From the NCBI RefSeq assembly GCF_014652415.1, contig NZ_BMYT01000001.1:248001-312000 (forward strand): a stretch of DNA of 64,000 nucleotides, in the 5' to 3' direction. Under the pieces are notes generated by a model that saw only the letters and a program-made list of their open reading frames with translations, was not told the origin of the DNA and searched no databases. The position numbers and the translations under genes are program-made. This DNA is from Affinundibacterium macrobrachii (GTDB taxonomy: Bacteria > Pseudomonadota > Gammaproteobacteria > Burkholderiales > Burkholderiaceae_D). This document shows, piece by piece, positions 48,126 to 58,266 of the stretch; the stretch's first letter is position 1; each line of letters begins with the position of its first letter.

Positions 48126-49820
48126 ATGACACGCATCAGCACTCGCCCCTACGCTTTTCGGCAAGCAGAATTATTAAAGCAAAGTGGTTTGCATCCAGTA
48201 CTAGCGCGCCTATTTGCTGCGCGTGGCATTGTAAGTGCAGATGAATTACTCACCGACTTACCTGCATTAATTCCGCCAAATCGCTTATTAAATAATGAGA
48301 AAGCTGCGAACTTTTTAGCCGATGCAATTGCCGCAAAAAAGAAACTCGTGATTGTGGCGGATTATGACTGTGATGGCGCGACGGCTTGTGCGGTCGGCTT
48401 GCGTGGCCTACGCATGTTGGGCGCAGAAGTAGATTACATCGTTCCCAATCGTTTCGAGTACGGTTACGGTTTAACACCAGAAATCGTTGATCTCACCGCT
48501 CGTGAGAAATCACCCGATATTATTGTCACCGTCGACAATGGCATCGCGAGTATCGATGGGGTCGCTGCCGCGAATGCTAGAGGCATACAAGTCCTCGTAA
48601 CCGATCACCATCTACCGGCCGATACTTTGCCGCAAGCGAGTGTGATTGTGAATCCGAACCAGCCATTTTGCGACTTTTCTAGCAAGAATTTGGCAGGGGT
48701 TGGTGTCATGTTTTACGTGCTGTTGGCATTGAGGGCGGAACTAAGAAAACGCGGCGCATTTGATCAACAGAATCAACCTAAATTAGACACTTTGTTGGAT
48801 TTGGTGGCGCTCGGCACCGTTGCGGACGTGGTCAAGCTAGATCCAAACAACCGTATTTTGGTTGCGCAGGGCTTAAAGCGTATGCGTGCAGGTCGCATGC
48901 ACGCTGGTATCGCGGCACTGTTTCGCGTCGCTGGACGAGAACCGCGTCTGGCAAGCCCGTTTGATCTAGGTTTTGCCGTTGGTCCTCGTTTAAACGCGGC
49001 GGGTCGCTTGGCAGATATGTCGCTTGGCATTGAGTGTTTAACTACTGATGATGAAGGCCGAGCTTGGCAGATCGCTCAAGAGCTCAATAGCATCAATGCC
49101 GATCGCAAAGACATTGAACGTGAAATGCAAGATGTCGCTCTTCTTCATTTAGATGATTTTCAAGCGCAAGACACTCATACTATTACCGTGTTTGACGAGT
49201 CTTGGCATCAGGGTGTCATTGGCATCGTTGCCTCACGACTTAAAGATAAATTCTTTCGGCCGACCATCACTTTTGCCCCGGGCGATGATGGCTTAATTAA
49301 AGGTTCTGGACGCTCAATTCCTGGCTTTCATTTACGCGATGCACTCGATTTAGTATCCAAGCATGCGCCCAGCTTGATTCAAAAATTTGGTGGACACGCG
49401 ATGGCTGCTGGTTTGACGATTCGTGCCGACGATTTCGCGTCGTTTCAGTCTGCCTTTGAAGCAGTTGGTAAATCCTGGTTACGCCAAGAACAATTGGAAC
49501 GCATTATTGAAACCGATGGTGTCTTAGAAGAAGCGTATTACACCACTGATTTTATTGAGCTGCTTGACAGTCAAGTATGGGGGCAAGGCTTTGCTCCACC
49601 TATTTTCTGTGATGAGTTTAAATTGGTTTCGCAACGCATTTTAAAAGAGCGTCATTTAAAAATGGTGCTAGAAAAAAATGGTATTCGCTATGATGCGATT
49701 TGGTTTGGGCATACAGAGAGTTTTGGCGAGCGTATTCGAGTGGCATTTCGACTTGATGCGAATGAATACAATGGTGTCACCAGAGTGCAGTTATTAGTGG
49801 AACATGTAGAGCAAGCTTAG
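48126..49820 (+). CDS. recJ: Single-stranded-DNA-specific exonuclease RecJ
   Basis: 5'-3' exonuclease on single-stranded DNA for recombination and repair. The 564-residue protein has the DHH-family motifs VIVADYDCDGATACAVG, VTVDNGIAS and VTDHHLPA, and the DHHA1 domain with KFGGHAMAAGLTI, followed by the C-terminal OB domain. The length is normal. Its stop overlaps the convergent HTH gene by four bases, so there is no room for a terminator between them. Confidence 0.96.
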   Translation: MTRISTRPYAFRQAELLKQSGLHPVLARLFAARGIVSADELLTDLPALIPPNRLLNNEKAANFLADAIAAKKKLVIVADYDCDGATACAVGLRGLRMLGAEVDYIVPNRFEYGYGLTPEIVDLTAREKSPDIIVTVDNGIASIDGVAAANARGIQVLVTDHHLPADTLPQASVIVNPNQPFCDFSSKNLAGVGVMFYVLLALRAELRKRGAFDQQNQPKLDTLLDLVALGTVADVVKLDPNNRILVAQGLKRMRAGRMHAGIAALFRVAGREPRLASPFDLGFAVGPRLNAAGRLADMSLGIECLTTDDEGRAWQIAQELNSINADRKDIEREMQDVALLHLDDFQAQDTHTITVFDESWHQGVIGIVASRLKDKFFRPTITFAPGDDGLIKGSGRSIPGFHLRDALDLVSKHAPSLIQKFGGHAMAAGLTIRADDFASFQSAFEAVGKSWLRQEQLERIIETDGVLEEAYYTTDFIELLDSQVWGQGFAPPIFCDEFKLVSQRILKERHLKMVLEKNGIRYDAIWFGHTESFGERIRVAFRLDANEYNGVTRVQLLVEHVEQA

Positions 49821-50053
49821 TTTTCATCCGCCAAATACAAGTCAGCTGGATCTACATCATAGTCAAGAATATCGGCCGGTTTGCAATCCAACACCAAACA
49901 AATCTTGGCCAGTGTATCAAATCGTATGCCACGAACTTTTTCTGTACGCAGCATCGATAACTGTGTTTCTGAGAGACCAATTTGCTCGGCCAATTGTTTG
50001 GCGCGCATTTTTCTGCGCGCTAACATGACATCTAAGTTCACTCGAATCGGCAT
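49817..50053 (-). CDS. Small XRE/Cro-type HTH regulator (YozG-like)
   Basis: A 78-residue DNA-binding protein: NLDVMLARRKMRAKQLAEQIGLSETQLSMLRTEKVRGIRFDTLAKICLVLDCKPADILDY spans a complete Cro-type helix-turn-helix. The acidic tail runs to the end. ATG at 50053 chosen over a GTG two codons upstream. It is 18 bases downstream of a DUF2975 membrane protein on the same strand; that pairing is widespread and probably forms a membrane-linked regulator unit. Overlaps the end of recJ by four bases. Confidence 0.88.
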   Translation of the reverse strand: MPIRVNLDVMLARRKMRAKQLAEQIGLSETQLSMLRTEKVRGIRFDTLAKICLVLDCKPADILDYDVDPADLYLADEN

Positions 50054-50071
50054 CGTCACGCACTTTGCAAT

Positions 50072-50581
50072 CTAGACAAAACTATCGACCTGAGCTTGCA
50101 AATTCTGCGCACGCTGTGCAACGTACTTCAAGATCAATCCGACCATGCCGATAGTGACAGCTTCAACATCCCAATTCGTTTTTAAACCGCGCTCACCTTG
50201 ATTAATCCACGCCTCGATCGTGGGGACAAATAAAATCGCTGCCATTGCGGCATACATTAAATTGGCACCAATTAGTTGCAAACTTTTGAGTAAGCCTGCA
50301 TCGAAAGACTTGCTCTGTTCAAACCGCTTTAAAAAATCTGCAGCAGCCCACAATGCGCAAACATAGACGATCGGCACAAGTAATCCCGTCCAAAAATAAG
50401 GCAAACGCAGCGACAACATCAGCGTATTTTCAATATTAAAATTTCCACCTAAGCTAAAGGCTGGCAATAACTGCATAGCGCGATCCGCGATTAAATTAAG
50501 AACCAAAACAAACGCCATCACCTTAATAAAAATACTGAATTTACTGGTCTTTAGCGAAAGCTGTTGTTTATTTGAACTCAT
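50072..50581 (-). CDS. DUF2975 domain membrane protein
   Basis: A 169-residue protein with four hydrophobic helices (about 17-38, 58-80, 95-122, 140-160) and the topology of DUF2975: a large extracytoplasmic loop between helices 1 and 2 and a short cytoplasmic C-terminus. Function unknown. Paired with the small HTH regulator immediately downstream, a common arrangement in many bacterial groups. It is the first gene of a two-gene minus-strand unit. Confidence 0.85.
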   Translation of the reverse strand: MSSNKQQLSLKTSKFSIFIKVMAFVLVLNLIADRAMQLLPAFSLGGNFNIENTLMLSLRLPYFWTGLLVPIVYVCALWAAADFLKRFEQSKSFDAGLLKSLQLIGANLMYAAMAAILFVPTIEAWINQGERGLKTNWDVEAVTIGMVGLILKYVAQRAQNLQAQVDSFV

Positions 50582-50769
50582 ATACTGCTCCCTAATAACA
50601 AAGCATAAATATCATTAATACCTATATTAATTTAAGTAAAACTTAAAGTAAACGATTTTATTTCAATATCTCGCTTGAGTAATTTGATGTAAATGATAAG
50701 ATTCTCCGCCATGCTAGTTTGATCCACATTTGGGATAAAACGATGCTCTTATTTTGAATGGAAATTACC

Positions 50770-51381
50770 ATGCACAAAATCACCGCCCTAATCGCCAGCT
50801 TGTTGTTGCCAATATCTATCGCTAGCGCACAGTCCAACATCAAACTAAGCACGATTGATGGTGTAGAAAATGAAGACTTAATGAATGTTTTGCGCTTCCA
50901 AGGCATCAACTACCACAAAGTAAAGTTTTCTGGCACCCACTTATGGGGCAAAGATTTTAAGATCGTTATTCGCGATTTCGCGAATGGCAAGCTGATCAAA
51001 ACCTATGAAGTATTTGATTCAAAAGAGGATGAGTTTTTCAAACTCAAAGAACAAGAGTTCAACTTTAATGTGCTCGTACAAAAAACACCGAACGGCAAAG
51101 CCAAATTTGATTTTCGCTTCTTGGGATTTGGCATAGTAAAAGAAATCGCACTCGGCGCAGACCAGAAAGATTTTGCTCTAAAAAGCTTTCAAGCTGGCTC
51201 AAACGAAGTTGGTTTCCCCATCAATCAAAGCCAAAGTATTCTTGCGTTCACCATGCCTTATCAATCGAAAGGTAAATCAACGCAGTACCCAAACTTAATC
51301 AATGCCAATGTGCCACCGGAAAATCTAGGGCGTCAATTTAAGATCCCACGCTATTTTTTAGTCGATCTACGATTCGACTAA
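50770..51381 (+). CDS. Uncharacterised exported protein
   Basis: A 203-residue protein with a clear signal peptide (MHKITALIASLLLPISIASA, cleavage after ASA) and a beta-rich mature part: VKFSGTHLWGKDFKIVIRDFANG, FKLKEQEFNFNVLVQ, FDFRFLGFGIVKEI. I do not recognise the family. Likely periplasmic. The frame begins at 50758; the ATG at 50770 has GGAAA upstream and opens directly with the signal. Ends just before a strong terminator. Confidence 0.75.
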   Translation: MHKITALIASLLLPISIASAQSNIKLSTIDGVENEDLMNVLRFQGINYHKVKFSGTHLWGKDFKIVIRDFANGKLIKTYEVFDSKEDEFFKLKEQEFNFNVLVQKTPNGKAKFDFRFLGFGIVKEIALGADQKDFALKSFQAGSNEVGFPINQSQSILAFTMPYQSKGKSTQYPNLINANVPPENLGRQFKIPRYFLVDLRFD

Positions 51382-51402
51382 TTCCAAACAACATACACCA
51401 AT

Positions 51403-51441
51403 AAAAAAGAAGCGCATCAAATTTTGATGCGCTTCTTTTTT
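51403..51441. terminator. Bidirectional terminator between convergent genes
   Basis: GAAGCGCATCAA (51409-51420) pairs perfectly with TTGATGCGCTTC (51424-51435) around a three-base loop, with A6 before and T6 after. It serves both the exported-protein gene and the convergent protease gene. Confidence 0.93.
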
Positions 51442-51497
51442 CCCTCACAATTTATAAGCTAGTAGTTAATTAGGCACCTTCATCTTCAAGCTTCGTT

Positions 51498-53048
51498 CTA
51501 TTTCGCATTCCAAATCGCCATCATATCTGGCGAACCCTGCGAACGAATTCCATTATCGGATAACACCGCCTCCGTTTCAGCGAGCATTGCTTTGCGCGGC
51601 AACACCATCGTTTCTCCATAACGTTGATCATAATGAATCACGATCAAATCATCTTGCATGTCACGTAAAAGCGCAACCAAGTGCTTCAAACTTTTCACAG
51701 GAATTCCATTAATGGAATACACCACTGAACCAAATCGATTGCTATAGCCAGTCACAAGCTTGTGTGGAAAAAATGGCGAGCTAATCACGACTAACTCTTC
51801 ACGATCTTTACTTGGTTTTTCACCTCGTAAGGTAATCAACGGGCTTGCATTGTACGCATAACCATTAATCGCGGGCGCGTTGTTGCTCAAGAAACTCATG
51901 TACTCTACCGTTGCGCGTGAAAATACAATCGGGCCAAAAATAAAGTAAGACGGATAACCACCTTGCAAATCGCCAATCAAATGAGGACGACCTATATACA
52001 CTGGCGCTTGTACATTCATAGGCTGTCCGCCGCGAATGATTTTTAACGCCACTTTGCCGTTGCTTGCTGCTTGTTGAACTTTGTACTTAAACATGACCCG
52101 CACACTTGGCTTAATTCTGACCATGCATTGGTTGTCAATTGCGGTATCACCAATATGTGTAATCACATCCCACTCTTTCAAAATCGATGATGCAGATTGA
52201 TCGTAAGGCTTATGAATGATACAACCCTCAACACTTTTATCTAGTTTCAAATACTCACGTACAGTAGGATTTTCTAAAGTCTGGGTAATATCGAGCAAAG
52301 ATGGTTTTCCATCATATTTTTTATCGGCGATATCTTTGAGGAAAATTTCTATCTCTTCGTTTGGAATAATGTAGCCAATATTTTGCGCATGCATTAAACC
52401 TGAGAATGCCAAGCCAATCATCTTATCGCCAGCGATAACAGGACCGCCGCTATTGCCAGGATTAATGGCTGCATCAATTTGAATACGCAAACCACCTGTA
52501 CTGCCATCATAATCAACAAACTCAATACGAGAAACGATACCCTTGGTAATCGATAATGAATTTCCACCTGTTGGATAACCATAGGCAAATACTGCATCGG
52601 TCACTTCAGGTAATTTATTGCTACGAGCGACGGCAGCGTGACTATCAAAGAATTTCTCATCATCGAGCTTTAAAATCGCCAAATCCATCGCACGCGATAT
52701 CGCGACAACCGTGGCAGGAACTTTATCTCCTTCCTGCCCAGTTTGTATCTGCACTTGGCTGGCGTATTCGACGACATGCGCATTCGTCAAAATGCGCCTA
52801 CCCTCAATCACCACACCAGATCCGGTTACATCTTGCGGCGATGCCTTACCCCAAGGCTTGAATGGATCAGGGCCACGTATGGTAGAAAATACCTTTACAA
52901 CAGATTTTTCTAAGTTGGTCGCAGTATTGTTCTCTAGATTACTTACTTTCGCTGCCGCGTTCTTGTTTTGCACCGCGTGCGCTATATCAAACGAGCCAAC
53001 TAAACTACACGAGATAAAACTAAGACCAAGCAAAAACTTTTTAAACAT
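51498..53048 (-). CDS. Deg-type serine protease with PDZ domains
   Basis: A 516-residue exported trypsin-like protease. Signal peptide at 1-25 (LLGLSFISCSLVGSFDIAHA); catalytic triad His91 (LTNAHVV), Asp122 (AMDLAILKLD) and Ser200 (INPGNSGGPV). A first PDZ domain follows (about 275-370, EWDVITHIGDTAIDNQ), then a second PDZ-like domain that includes HKLVTGYSNRFGSVVYSING. This layout matches the plant Deg2/Deg9 type more than DegP/DegS. Start chosen at the ATG at 53048; an ATG at 53066 adds six residues before the signal. Likely handles misfolded periplasmic proteins. Confidence 0.9.
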   Translation of the reverse strand: MFKKFLLGLSFISCSLVGSFDIAHAVQNKNAAAKVSNLENNTATNLEKSVVKVFSTIRGPDPFKPWGKASPQDVTGSGVVIEGRRILTNAHVVEYASQVQIQTGQEGDKVPATVVAISRAMDLAILKLDDEKFFDSHAAVARSNKLPEVTDAVFAYGYPTGGNSLSITKGIVSRIEFVDYDGSTGGLRIQIDAAINPGNSGGPVIAGDKMIGLAFSGLMHAQNIGYIIPNEEIEIFLKDIADKKYDGKPSLLDITQTLENPTVREYLKLDKSVEGCIIHKPYDQSASSILKEWDVITHIGDTAIDNQCMVRIKPSVRVMFKYKVQQAASNGKVALKIIRGGQPMNVQAPVYIGRPHLIGDLQGGYPSYFIFGPIVFSRATVEYMSFLSNNAPAINGYAYNASPLITLRGEKPSKDREELVVISSPFFPHKLVTGYSNRFGSVVYSINGIPVKSLKHLVALLRDMQDDLIVIHYDQRYGETMVLPRKAMLAETEAVLSDNGIRSQGSPDMMAIWNAK

Positions 53049-53149
53049 CGGAGTGTCTCTTTGCATAAGCTAATTATTGTTAAAAATCGATACGAGGATT
53101 TGAACCAGTAAATCGAAGATTGTTCCCTAATTCTTTGAGATAAAGAAAT

Positions 53150-53728
53150 TTACTTCGTTACAGAACTTTCTTGCTGAGGCTGATTTGAACAAGATTTGGC
53201 TTGCACAACACCTTTCAAATATGAACGCCGCACAATACCTGCCATACCAGCAGCAGCGACTTCGCGCGCGTGACTATCAGCTCCCGTCAAACGTCTCACC
53301 CAAGAACGAAATGGTACAAATCCTTCCGTAAAACTCTTCAGTGCGTTGATTGTCGCATTACCAAGTTCACGCTCAACAATATTGCCGTCAGCATCAACTT
53401 TTGCAGCATCTAAATCAGGCCCTAACACAGAATTCAAGCGATCAATTTCGGTTTGATACCACGCACAATCAGCACCAGGCACGATCAAGTAAGGTGCCTT
53501 TCTTGCATTGATCAAAACTTCGGGAATATCGGACTTTACAATATTCAAATCACTCAAAGGCGAGGTCATTGCGGCACCGACTTTTGAATCAAACCCTGCT
53601 TCAGCACTTGGTTTTTCAGATTTATTTTTCGCGGGCTCTGACTTGGTCGCGCAAGCAGACAAACCAAGGGCGGCTAACAAAACAACATACGATAAGTTTT
53701 TTCTGTACATCAATTGATGTCTAAACAT
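53150..53728 (-). CDS. Uncharacterised lipoprotein
   Basis: A 192-residue protein with a lipoprotein signal (VVLLAALGLSAC, lipidated Cys at about residue 26) and a Lys/Glu-rich linker. The mature part has PLSDLNIVKSDIPEVLINARKAPY, CAWYQTEIDRLNSVLGPDLDAAKVD and GFVPFRSWVRRLTGADSH, a pattern I recall from conserved hypothetical lipoproteins of proteobacteria. SD GAGGAA six bases before the ATG decides the start. It lies 101 bases upstream of the Deg protease on the same strand. Confidence 0.82.
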   Translation of the reverse strand: MFRHQLMYRKNLSYVVLLAALGLSACATKSEPAKNKSEKPSAEAGFDSKVGAAMTSPLSDLNIVKSDIPEVLINARKAPYLIVPGADCAWYQTEIDRLNSVLGPDLDAAKVDADGNIVERELGNATINALKSFTEGFVPFRSWVRRLTGADSHAREVAAAGMAGIVRRSYLKGVVQAKSCSNQPQQESSVTK

Positions 53729-54004
53729 TTTATTCCTCGTTTAATACAGTTCTACCAATCAGTCTGGGACATGATTCACAGATCAATCTAATCCTCCGAA
53801 AAATCAAAGTGAACACACATTTTATATTGCAACTCAAAATTGCCATGATTTTAACCGCTGTTGCTTAGACTAGCTTGTATCAAATGAAATATATTCACAT
53901 CAAGCAAATAAGCGCATACAAACATCTTCAAAAACAAGGGCTTACAACTTGAATCGTTTTGAACTAATCGGCGAAGAACGAAGGATTCAGGTAAAATCAC
54001 GTCC

Positions 54005-56296
54005 ATGAATCCTGCACCGAAAAATCTCTTCGCTTCACCGCGCTATCGCCCTGATGTGGGCGGCAAACATGCTGCTCCCTTTCTTCCTATGTCACGCGCC
54101 GAAATGGATGCGCTTGGCTGGGATAGTTGTGACGTCATCTTAATTACTGGCGATGCCTATATCGACCATCCGAGTTTCGGTATGGCCTTAGTTGGCCGCC
54201 TGCTTGAGCAACAAGGCTTCCGCGTCGGCATTATTAGTCAACCTGATTGGCATTCCGCCGAGGATTTTCGGGCTTTAGGTCGCCCCAATCTGTACTTCGG
54301 CATTACGGCTGGAAATATGGATTCCATGGTCAATCGCTACACAGCTGATCGCAAAATTCGTTCAGAAGATGCTTACACTCCCGATGGTGATCCGAATAAG
54401 CGCCCTGATCGCGCGGTCGTTGTCTACGCACAAAGGGCACGCGAGGCATTCCCGGAAGTGAATGTCGTGATTGGTAGTATTGAAGCCAGTTTGCGCCGCA
54501 TTGCACACTATGATTATTGGTCGGATAAAGTAAAGCGCTCGGTTCTACCTGATTCCAAAGCAGATATGCTGTTATTTGGTAACGCAGAACGTGCGATCGT
54601 GGATTTAACCCACAGACTCGCGGCGGGCGAGCCAATCAAATCCATTCGTGACCTGCGTGGCACAGCCTTCATGACACCGTCTAACTGGTTGCCTAGCCCA
54701 GATTGGTCAGAGATTCAATCAATCAAACTTGATACGCCAGGCAAAATTGAAGCGCACACCAATCCTTATGAAATGATGCCGGAGAAGGACGCCAAGTGCG
54801 CGACTGGATCAACATCGGATACCACAAGTAGCGCTACTAATAGCGCGGGAGCAGACGTCATCAAACAACAAGCAATTCGCATTATGAGTCGCGAAGAGCG
54901 CCAAGCGATGCTGCGAAATAAGCATAACAACACCGTGATACGCTTGCCTTCATTCGAGGCGGTGAAAGATGATCCTGTGATGTATGCCCACGCATCGCGT
55001 GTATTTCATCTGGAAGCCAATCCCGGTAACGCCAAAGCTTTATCGCAAGCACACGGTGATCGTGACGTATGGATCAATCCACCACCGTTACCATTAGCGA
55101 TGGACGAAATGGATGGCGTTTATGACCGCGCCTATGCGCGAGCGCCCCACCCTAGTTACGGCAAGGCGCGCATCCCCGCATGGGAGATGATTCGCTTCTC
55201 GATCAATATTATGCGCGGGTGTTTTGGTGGCTGTACTTTCTGTTCGATTACCGAACACGAAGGTCGAATTATTCAAAGTCGATCAGAGCCTTCCATCTTG
55301 CGTGAGATTGAAGAAATTCGCGACAAAACCAAGGGGTTCACTGGAACGATTTCTGACCTTGGTGGGCCAACGGCGAATATGTATCGACTGGCGTGTAAAG
55401 ATAAGAAGATTGAAGAATCTTGCCGTCGCTTATCCTGTGTGTATCCTGGCATTTGCAGCAATTTAAATACTGATCATAGCAAACTCATTTCGCTATATCG
55501 CAAAGCGCGCGCCATCCCCGGCGTTAAGAAAATTCTCATCGGTTCTGGTCTACGCTACGATCTAGCTGTACGCTCTCCAGAATACGTAAAAGAACTGGTA
55601 ACCCATCACGTCGGTGGCTTGCTCAAAATTGCACCTGAACATACAGAAACCAATACTTTGTCGAAAATGATGAAGCCTGGTATCGGTGCGTATGATGAAT
55701 TCAAAGCAATGTTCCATAAGTATTCAAAAGAAGCTGGCAAAGAACAATACTTGATCCCCTATTTCATCGCGGCTCATCCGGGTACAACCGATGAAGACAT
55801 GGTGAATTTGGCCTTGTGGTTGAAGAAGAATGATTTCAAACTAGATCAGGTACAAACCTTCATGCCAACGCCGATGGCCTTGGCAACCACGATGTACCAC
55901 ACACGTAAAAATCCGCTCAAAAAAATCACTGCAGATTCTGAAGTCGTTGAAACGGCACGCTCAGGCAAGATACGAAAATTTCATAAAGCGCTGTTACGTT
56001 ACCACGCGCCAGAAAATTATGAGATCGTGAAGGAAGGCTTGCTACGCATGGGACGTGGCGATTTGATTGGTAGTAGTGAACGACATTTAATACCGTCACG
56101 CGCACCTGTTGTGGCGAATTTGGTCAATACTGGCGTGGTTCCTGTCAAACGTGGGATTGCACCTAAATTAAATACATTTGGCAAAAACTCTGCAAATCGT
56201 TTGGCAGCTAAGGTTGCGCCAACAAGCACTAAATCTGGCTTGTCATACAATCCAGCTAAACCTAAAAAAGCACCTGCCAAATCAGGTCGACGTTAA
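54005..56296 (+). CDS. ygiQ: YgiQ family radical SAM protein
   Basis: A 763-residue radical SAM protein of the YgiQ family. N-terminal cobalamin-binding-like region ([26 protein letters not shown]), then the radical SAM cluster motif [36 protein letters not shown], and [15 protein letters not shown]. The C-terminal 60 residues are Lys/Pro/Ala-rich and low complexity. Function of the family is unknown to me; a modification enzyme role is inferred from the fold. A perfect hairpin follows eight bases after the stop. Confidence 0.93.
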   Translation: MNPAPKNLFASPRYRPDVGGKHAAPFLPMSRAEMDALGWDSCDVILITGDAYIDHPSFGMALVGRLLEQQGFRVGIISQPDWHSAEDFRALGRPNLYFGITAGNMDSMVNRYTADRKIRSEDAYTPDGDPNKRPDRAVVVYAQRAREAFPEVNVVIGSIEASLRRIAHYDYWSDKVKRSVLPDSKADMLLFGNAERAIVDLTHRLAAGEPIKSIRDLRGTAFMTPSNWLPSPDWSEIQSIKLDTPGKIEAHTNPYEMMPEKDAKCATGSTSDTTSSATNSAGADVIKQQAIRIMSREERQAMLRNKHNNTVIRLPSFEAVKDDPVMYAHASRVFHLEANPGNAKALSQAHGDRDVWINPPPLPLAMDEMDGVYDRAYARAPHPSYGKARIPAWEMIRFSINIMRGCFGGCTFCSITEHEGRIIQSRSEPSILREIEEIRDKTKGFTGTISDLGGPTANMYRLACKDKKIEESCRRLSCVYPGICSNLNTDHSKLISLYRKARAIPGVKKILIGSGLRYDLAVRSPEYVKELVTHHVGGLLKIAPEHTETNTLSKMMKPGIGAYDEFKAMFHKYSKEAGKEQYLIPYFIAAHPGTTDEDMVNLALWLKKNDFKLDQVQTFMPTPMALATTMYHTRKNPLKKITADSEVVETARSGKIRKFHKALLRYHAPENYEIVKEGLLRMGRGDLIGSSERHLIPSRAPVVANLVNTGVVPVKRGIAPKLNTFGKNSANRLAAKVAPTSTKSGLSYNPAKPKKAPAKSGRR

Positions 56297-56304
56297 TTCG
56301 TGTT

Positions 56305-56344
56305 ATCACCCATGTTGTAAGCAATACGACACAACATGGGTGAT
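56305..56344. other. Perfect 14-bp stem-loop after ygiQ
   Basis: ATCACCCATGTTGT (56305-56318) pairs without mismatch with ACAACATGGGTGAT (56331-56344) around a 12-base loop. No T-run follows, so it is a weak or Rho-assisted terminator or a small palindromic repeat. Confidence 0.7.
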
Positions 56345-56485
56345 CAATCTTCATAAACAACAGCGCAGCAAATTTCTCGAGGTTGGCTAACAAACTCGCG
56401 CTACAATTTCCTGACGGAAAATTTTTCCTCAGATGTTGCCTGAGTTTCTCTAGTCTCACTTGCCCCGAAAATAAGGAGAGTCGCC

Positions 56486-56764
56486 ATGAAGCACATGAAA
56501 ACCGTATTGATTTTGGAACATACCGAAGAGGTTTTTGATAAATTGACATGTGACGTCTGCGGAGCCGAATCACATTGGGATGAAAATTGGTCGAGTGCCG
56601 AACCAGAAAAAAAGATGACGACTATACAATTGGAAGAAGAAGAGTCATTTCCTAACGGCGGTCAATCAACACAGACACAATTCCACATTTGTCCGACTTG
56701 CTTCAAAACCAAATTGAGCGCTTGGTTTGAAAGCCATCGTCAAGCAAAAACCTACCGTTTCTAA
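56486..56764 (+). CDS. Small CxxC...CxxC protein, probable zinc ribbon
   Basis: A 92-residue protein with two Cys pairs, LTCDVCGAES (about residues 22-25) and HICPTCFKTKL (about 72-75), about 50 residues apart, as expected for a zinc ribbon. The intervening part is acidic (EPEKKMTTIQLEEEESF). AGGAG lies seven bases before the ATG. I cannot name the family. It stands alone between ygiQ and prfB and is followed by a likely terminator. Confidence 0.78.
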   Translation: MKHMKTVLILEHTEEVFDKLTCDVCGAESHWDENWSSAEPEKKMTTIQLEEEESFPNGGQSTQTQFHICPTCFKTKLSAWFESHRQAKTYRF

Positions 56765-56784
56765 GTCAGTTTGGTAGATTTTAG

Positions 56785-56818
56785 TGAGTCACACAAGGTG
56801 TGGCTCATTCTTGCTTCC
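56785..56818 (+). terminator. Probable terminator after the CxxC gene
   Basis: GAGTCACAC (56786-56794) pairs with GTGTGGCTC (56798-56806), one G-T wobble, loop AAG, followed by a T-rich stretch (ATTCTTGCTT). Confidence 0.6.
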
Positions 56819-56969
56819 ATTAATTAAATCAGCGTTCGCTTTCGCAGCAATTGCCGAGTTTAATAAATTGCAATCCAAACACGCTCTAACATAAAAAGCT
56901 GTGAGAAGCGAATTGCATTAAATTGCATGTCATTCGCCTGCCAAATCGCAAGTTCAGACCACACTCGGG

Positions 56970-56975
56970 TATAAT
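56970..56975 (+). promoter_or_regulatory. Putative -10 element of prfB
   Basis: A consensus TATAAT lies 34 bases upstream of the prfB ATG. The -35 region is weak (no clear TTGACA at 16-18 bases). Confidence 0.45.
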
Positions 56976-57009
56976 TTAGGGTTTATTTATCCCACTAGAA
57001 GAATCCCAA

Positions 57010-58114
57010 ATGGAAGCCGAACGCCTCAATAGTATTGCCAACCTGCTCATCGACTTAACCAGTCGTGAAGCCGAACTTCGGAGGTATCTTTGACTTCGAT
57101 ATCAAGTCAGAGAAACTCGAACAAGTTAACGGTGAGTTAGAAGATCCTAAAGTTTGGGAAGATCCCAAGCGTGCACAGGAACTTGGCAAGGAAAAGAAAT
57201 CCTTAGAAGCCATTGTCCATACCTTAATCAAGATCGATGCCGATTTAAAAGATGCGAATGAAATCTTTAACATGGCGCGTGAAGAAGGTGATGAAGACAC
57301 GTTGGAAGCCATCGAAGCCGATGCAGCACATCTCAAAGAATTAGTCGAAGGTATGGAGTTCCGTCGGATGTTTAATAATCCTATGGATTCAAACAACTGC
57401 TTTATCGATATTCAAGCCGGCGCTGGCGGTACCGAAGCGCAAGATTGGGCATCCATGTTATTGCGTCAGTATTTGCGTTATTGCGAGCGTAAAGGCTTTA
57501 AGGTCGAAATTTTGGAACAATCTGATGGTGAGGTTGCTGGCATCAAGACTGCAACACTCAAAATCGAAGGCGAATATGCGTATGGCTTCCTGCGCACGGA
57601 AACAGGCGTGCATCGCTTAGTTCGTAAGTCGCCATTTGACTCCGCGAATGGACGCCATACTTCATTCTCCAGTTTGTTCGTCTATCCAGAAGTCGATGAA
57701 TCGTTTGAGATTGATATCAACCCAGCCGATGTGCGCGTTGATACCTATCGCGCCTCCGGTGCCGGTGGTCAGCACATTAATAAAACCGATTCCGCGGTAC
57801 GCTTAACTCACGCACCGTCAGGCATCGTGGTGCAATGTCAAAATGATCGTAGTCAACATCGTAACCGCGCTGAAGCATGGGAAATGTTGAAAGCGAAATT
57901 GTTTGAACTCGAATTGCGCAAACGCATGAGTGAGAAGCAAAACTTAGAAGACACCAAGACCGATGTGGGTTGGGGTCATCAAATTCGCTCCTATGTTTTG
58001 GATCAATCGCGGATTAAAGATTTGCGTACCAACTACGAGGTGGGTAATACCAAGGCGGTGTTAGATGGCGATTTAGACGGATTCATTGCCGCGTCGCTCA
58101 AGCAAGGCGTTTAA
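57010..58114 (+). CDS. prfB: Peptide chain release factor 2 (programmed +1 frameshift)
   Basis: Release factor recognising UGA and UAA. It is encoded in two frames: 57010-57090 (27 codons) runs into an in-frame TGA at 57091, and reading resumes +1 at 57092, giving about 367 residues. The second part has the RF2 anticodon-like tripeptide in [16 protein letters not shown] and the catalytic GGQ in [15 protein letters not shown]. The shift site has the classical parts, an SD-like GGAGG just before CTT TGA C. This autoregulates RF2: low RF2 favours the shift. A GTG in the second frame at 57065 is not the true start. lysS follows 152 bases downstream. Confidence 0.96.
57079..57094 (+). promoter_or_regulatory. 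prfB programmed frameshift site
   Basis: CGGAGG TAT CTT TGA C: an internal SD-like sequence three bases before the slippery CTT codon (57088-57090), then the in-frame TGA (57091-57093) followed by C, a poor termination context. This is the same arrangement as in E. coli prfB. Confidence 0.95.
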
Positions 58115-58266
58115 AATGTGTGCGCATAAATCCAATTCTAGGGCGCATCACGGCGATGCCAATGCTCGCAATGCCGACGTATTGCTGCACTCCTATAATT
58201 GAATTTCTACACACACATTTCCGATTGCATTATTAAAGAATCAAAATTTCATTTTAGAGAACAATC

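Noticed and set aside
49817..50581. DUF2975/HTH as a toxin-antitoxin pair
   Set aside because: The membrane protein is not toxin-like in form and the pairing is known as a regulator unit of unknown role.
53095..53125. tRNA-like sequence (GATTTGAACC)
   Set aside because: Resembles a reverse T-arm but no acceptor stem, anticodon arm or D-arm can be folded around it.
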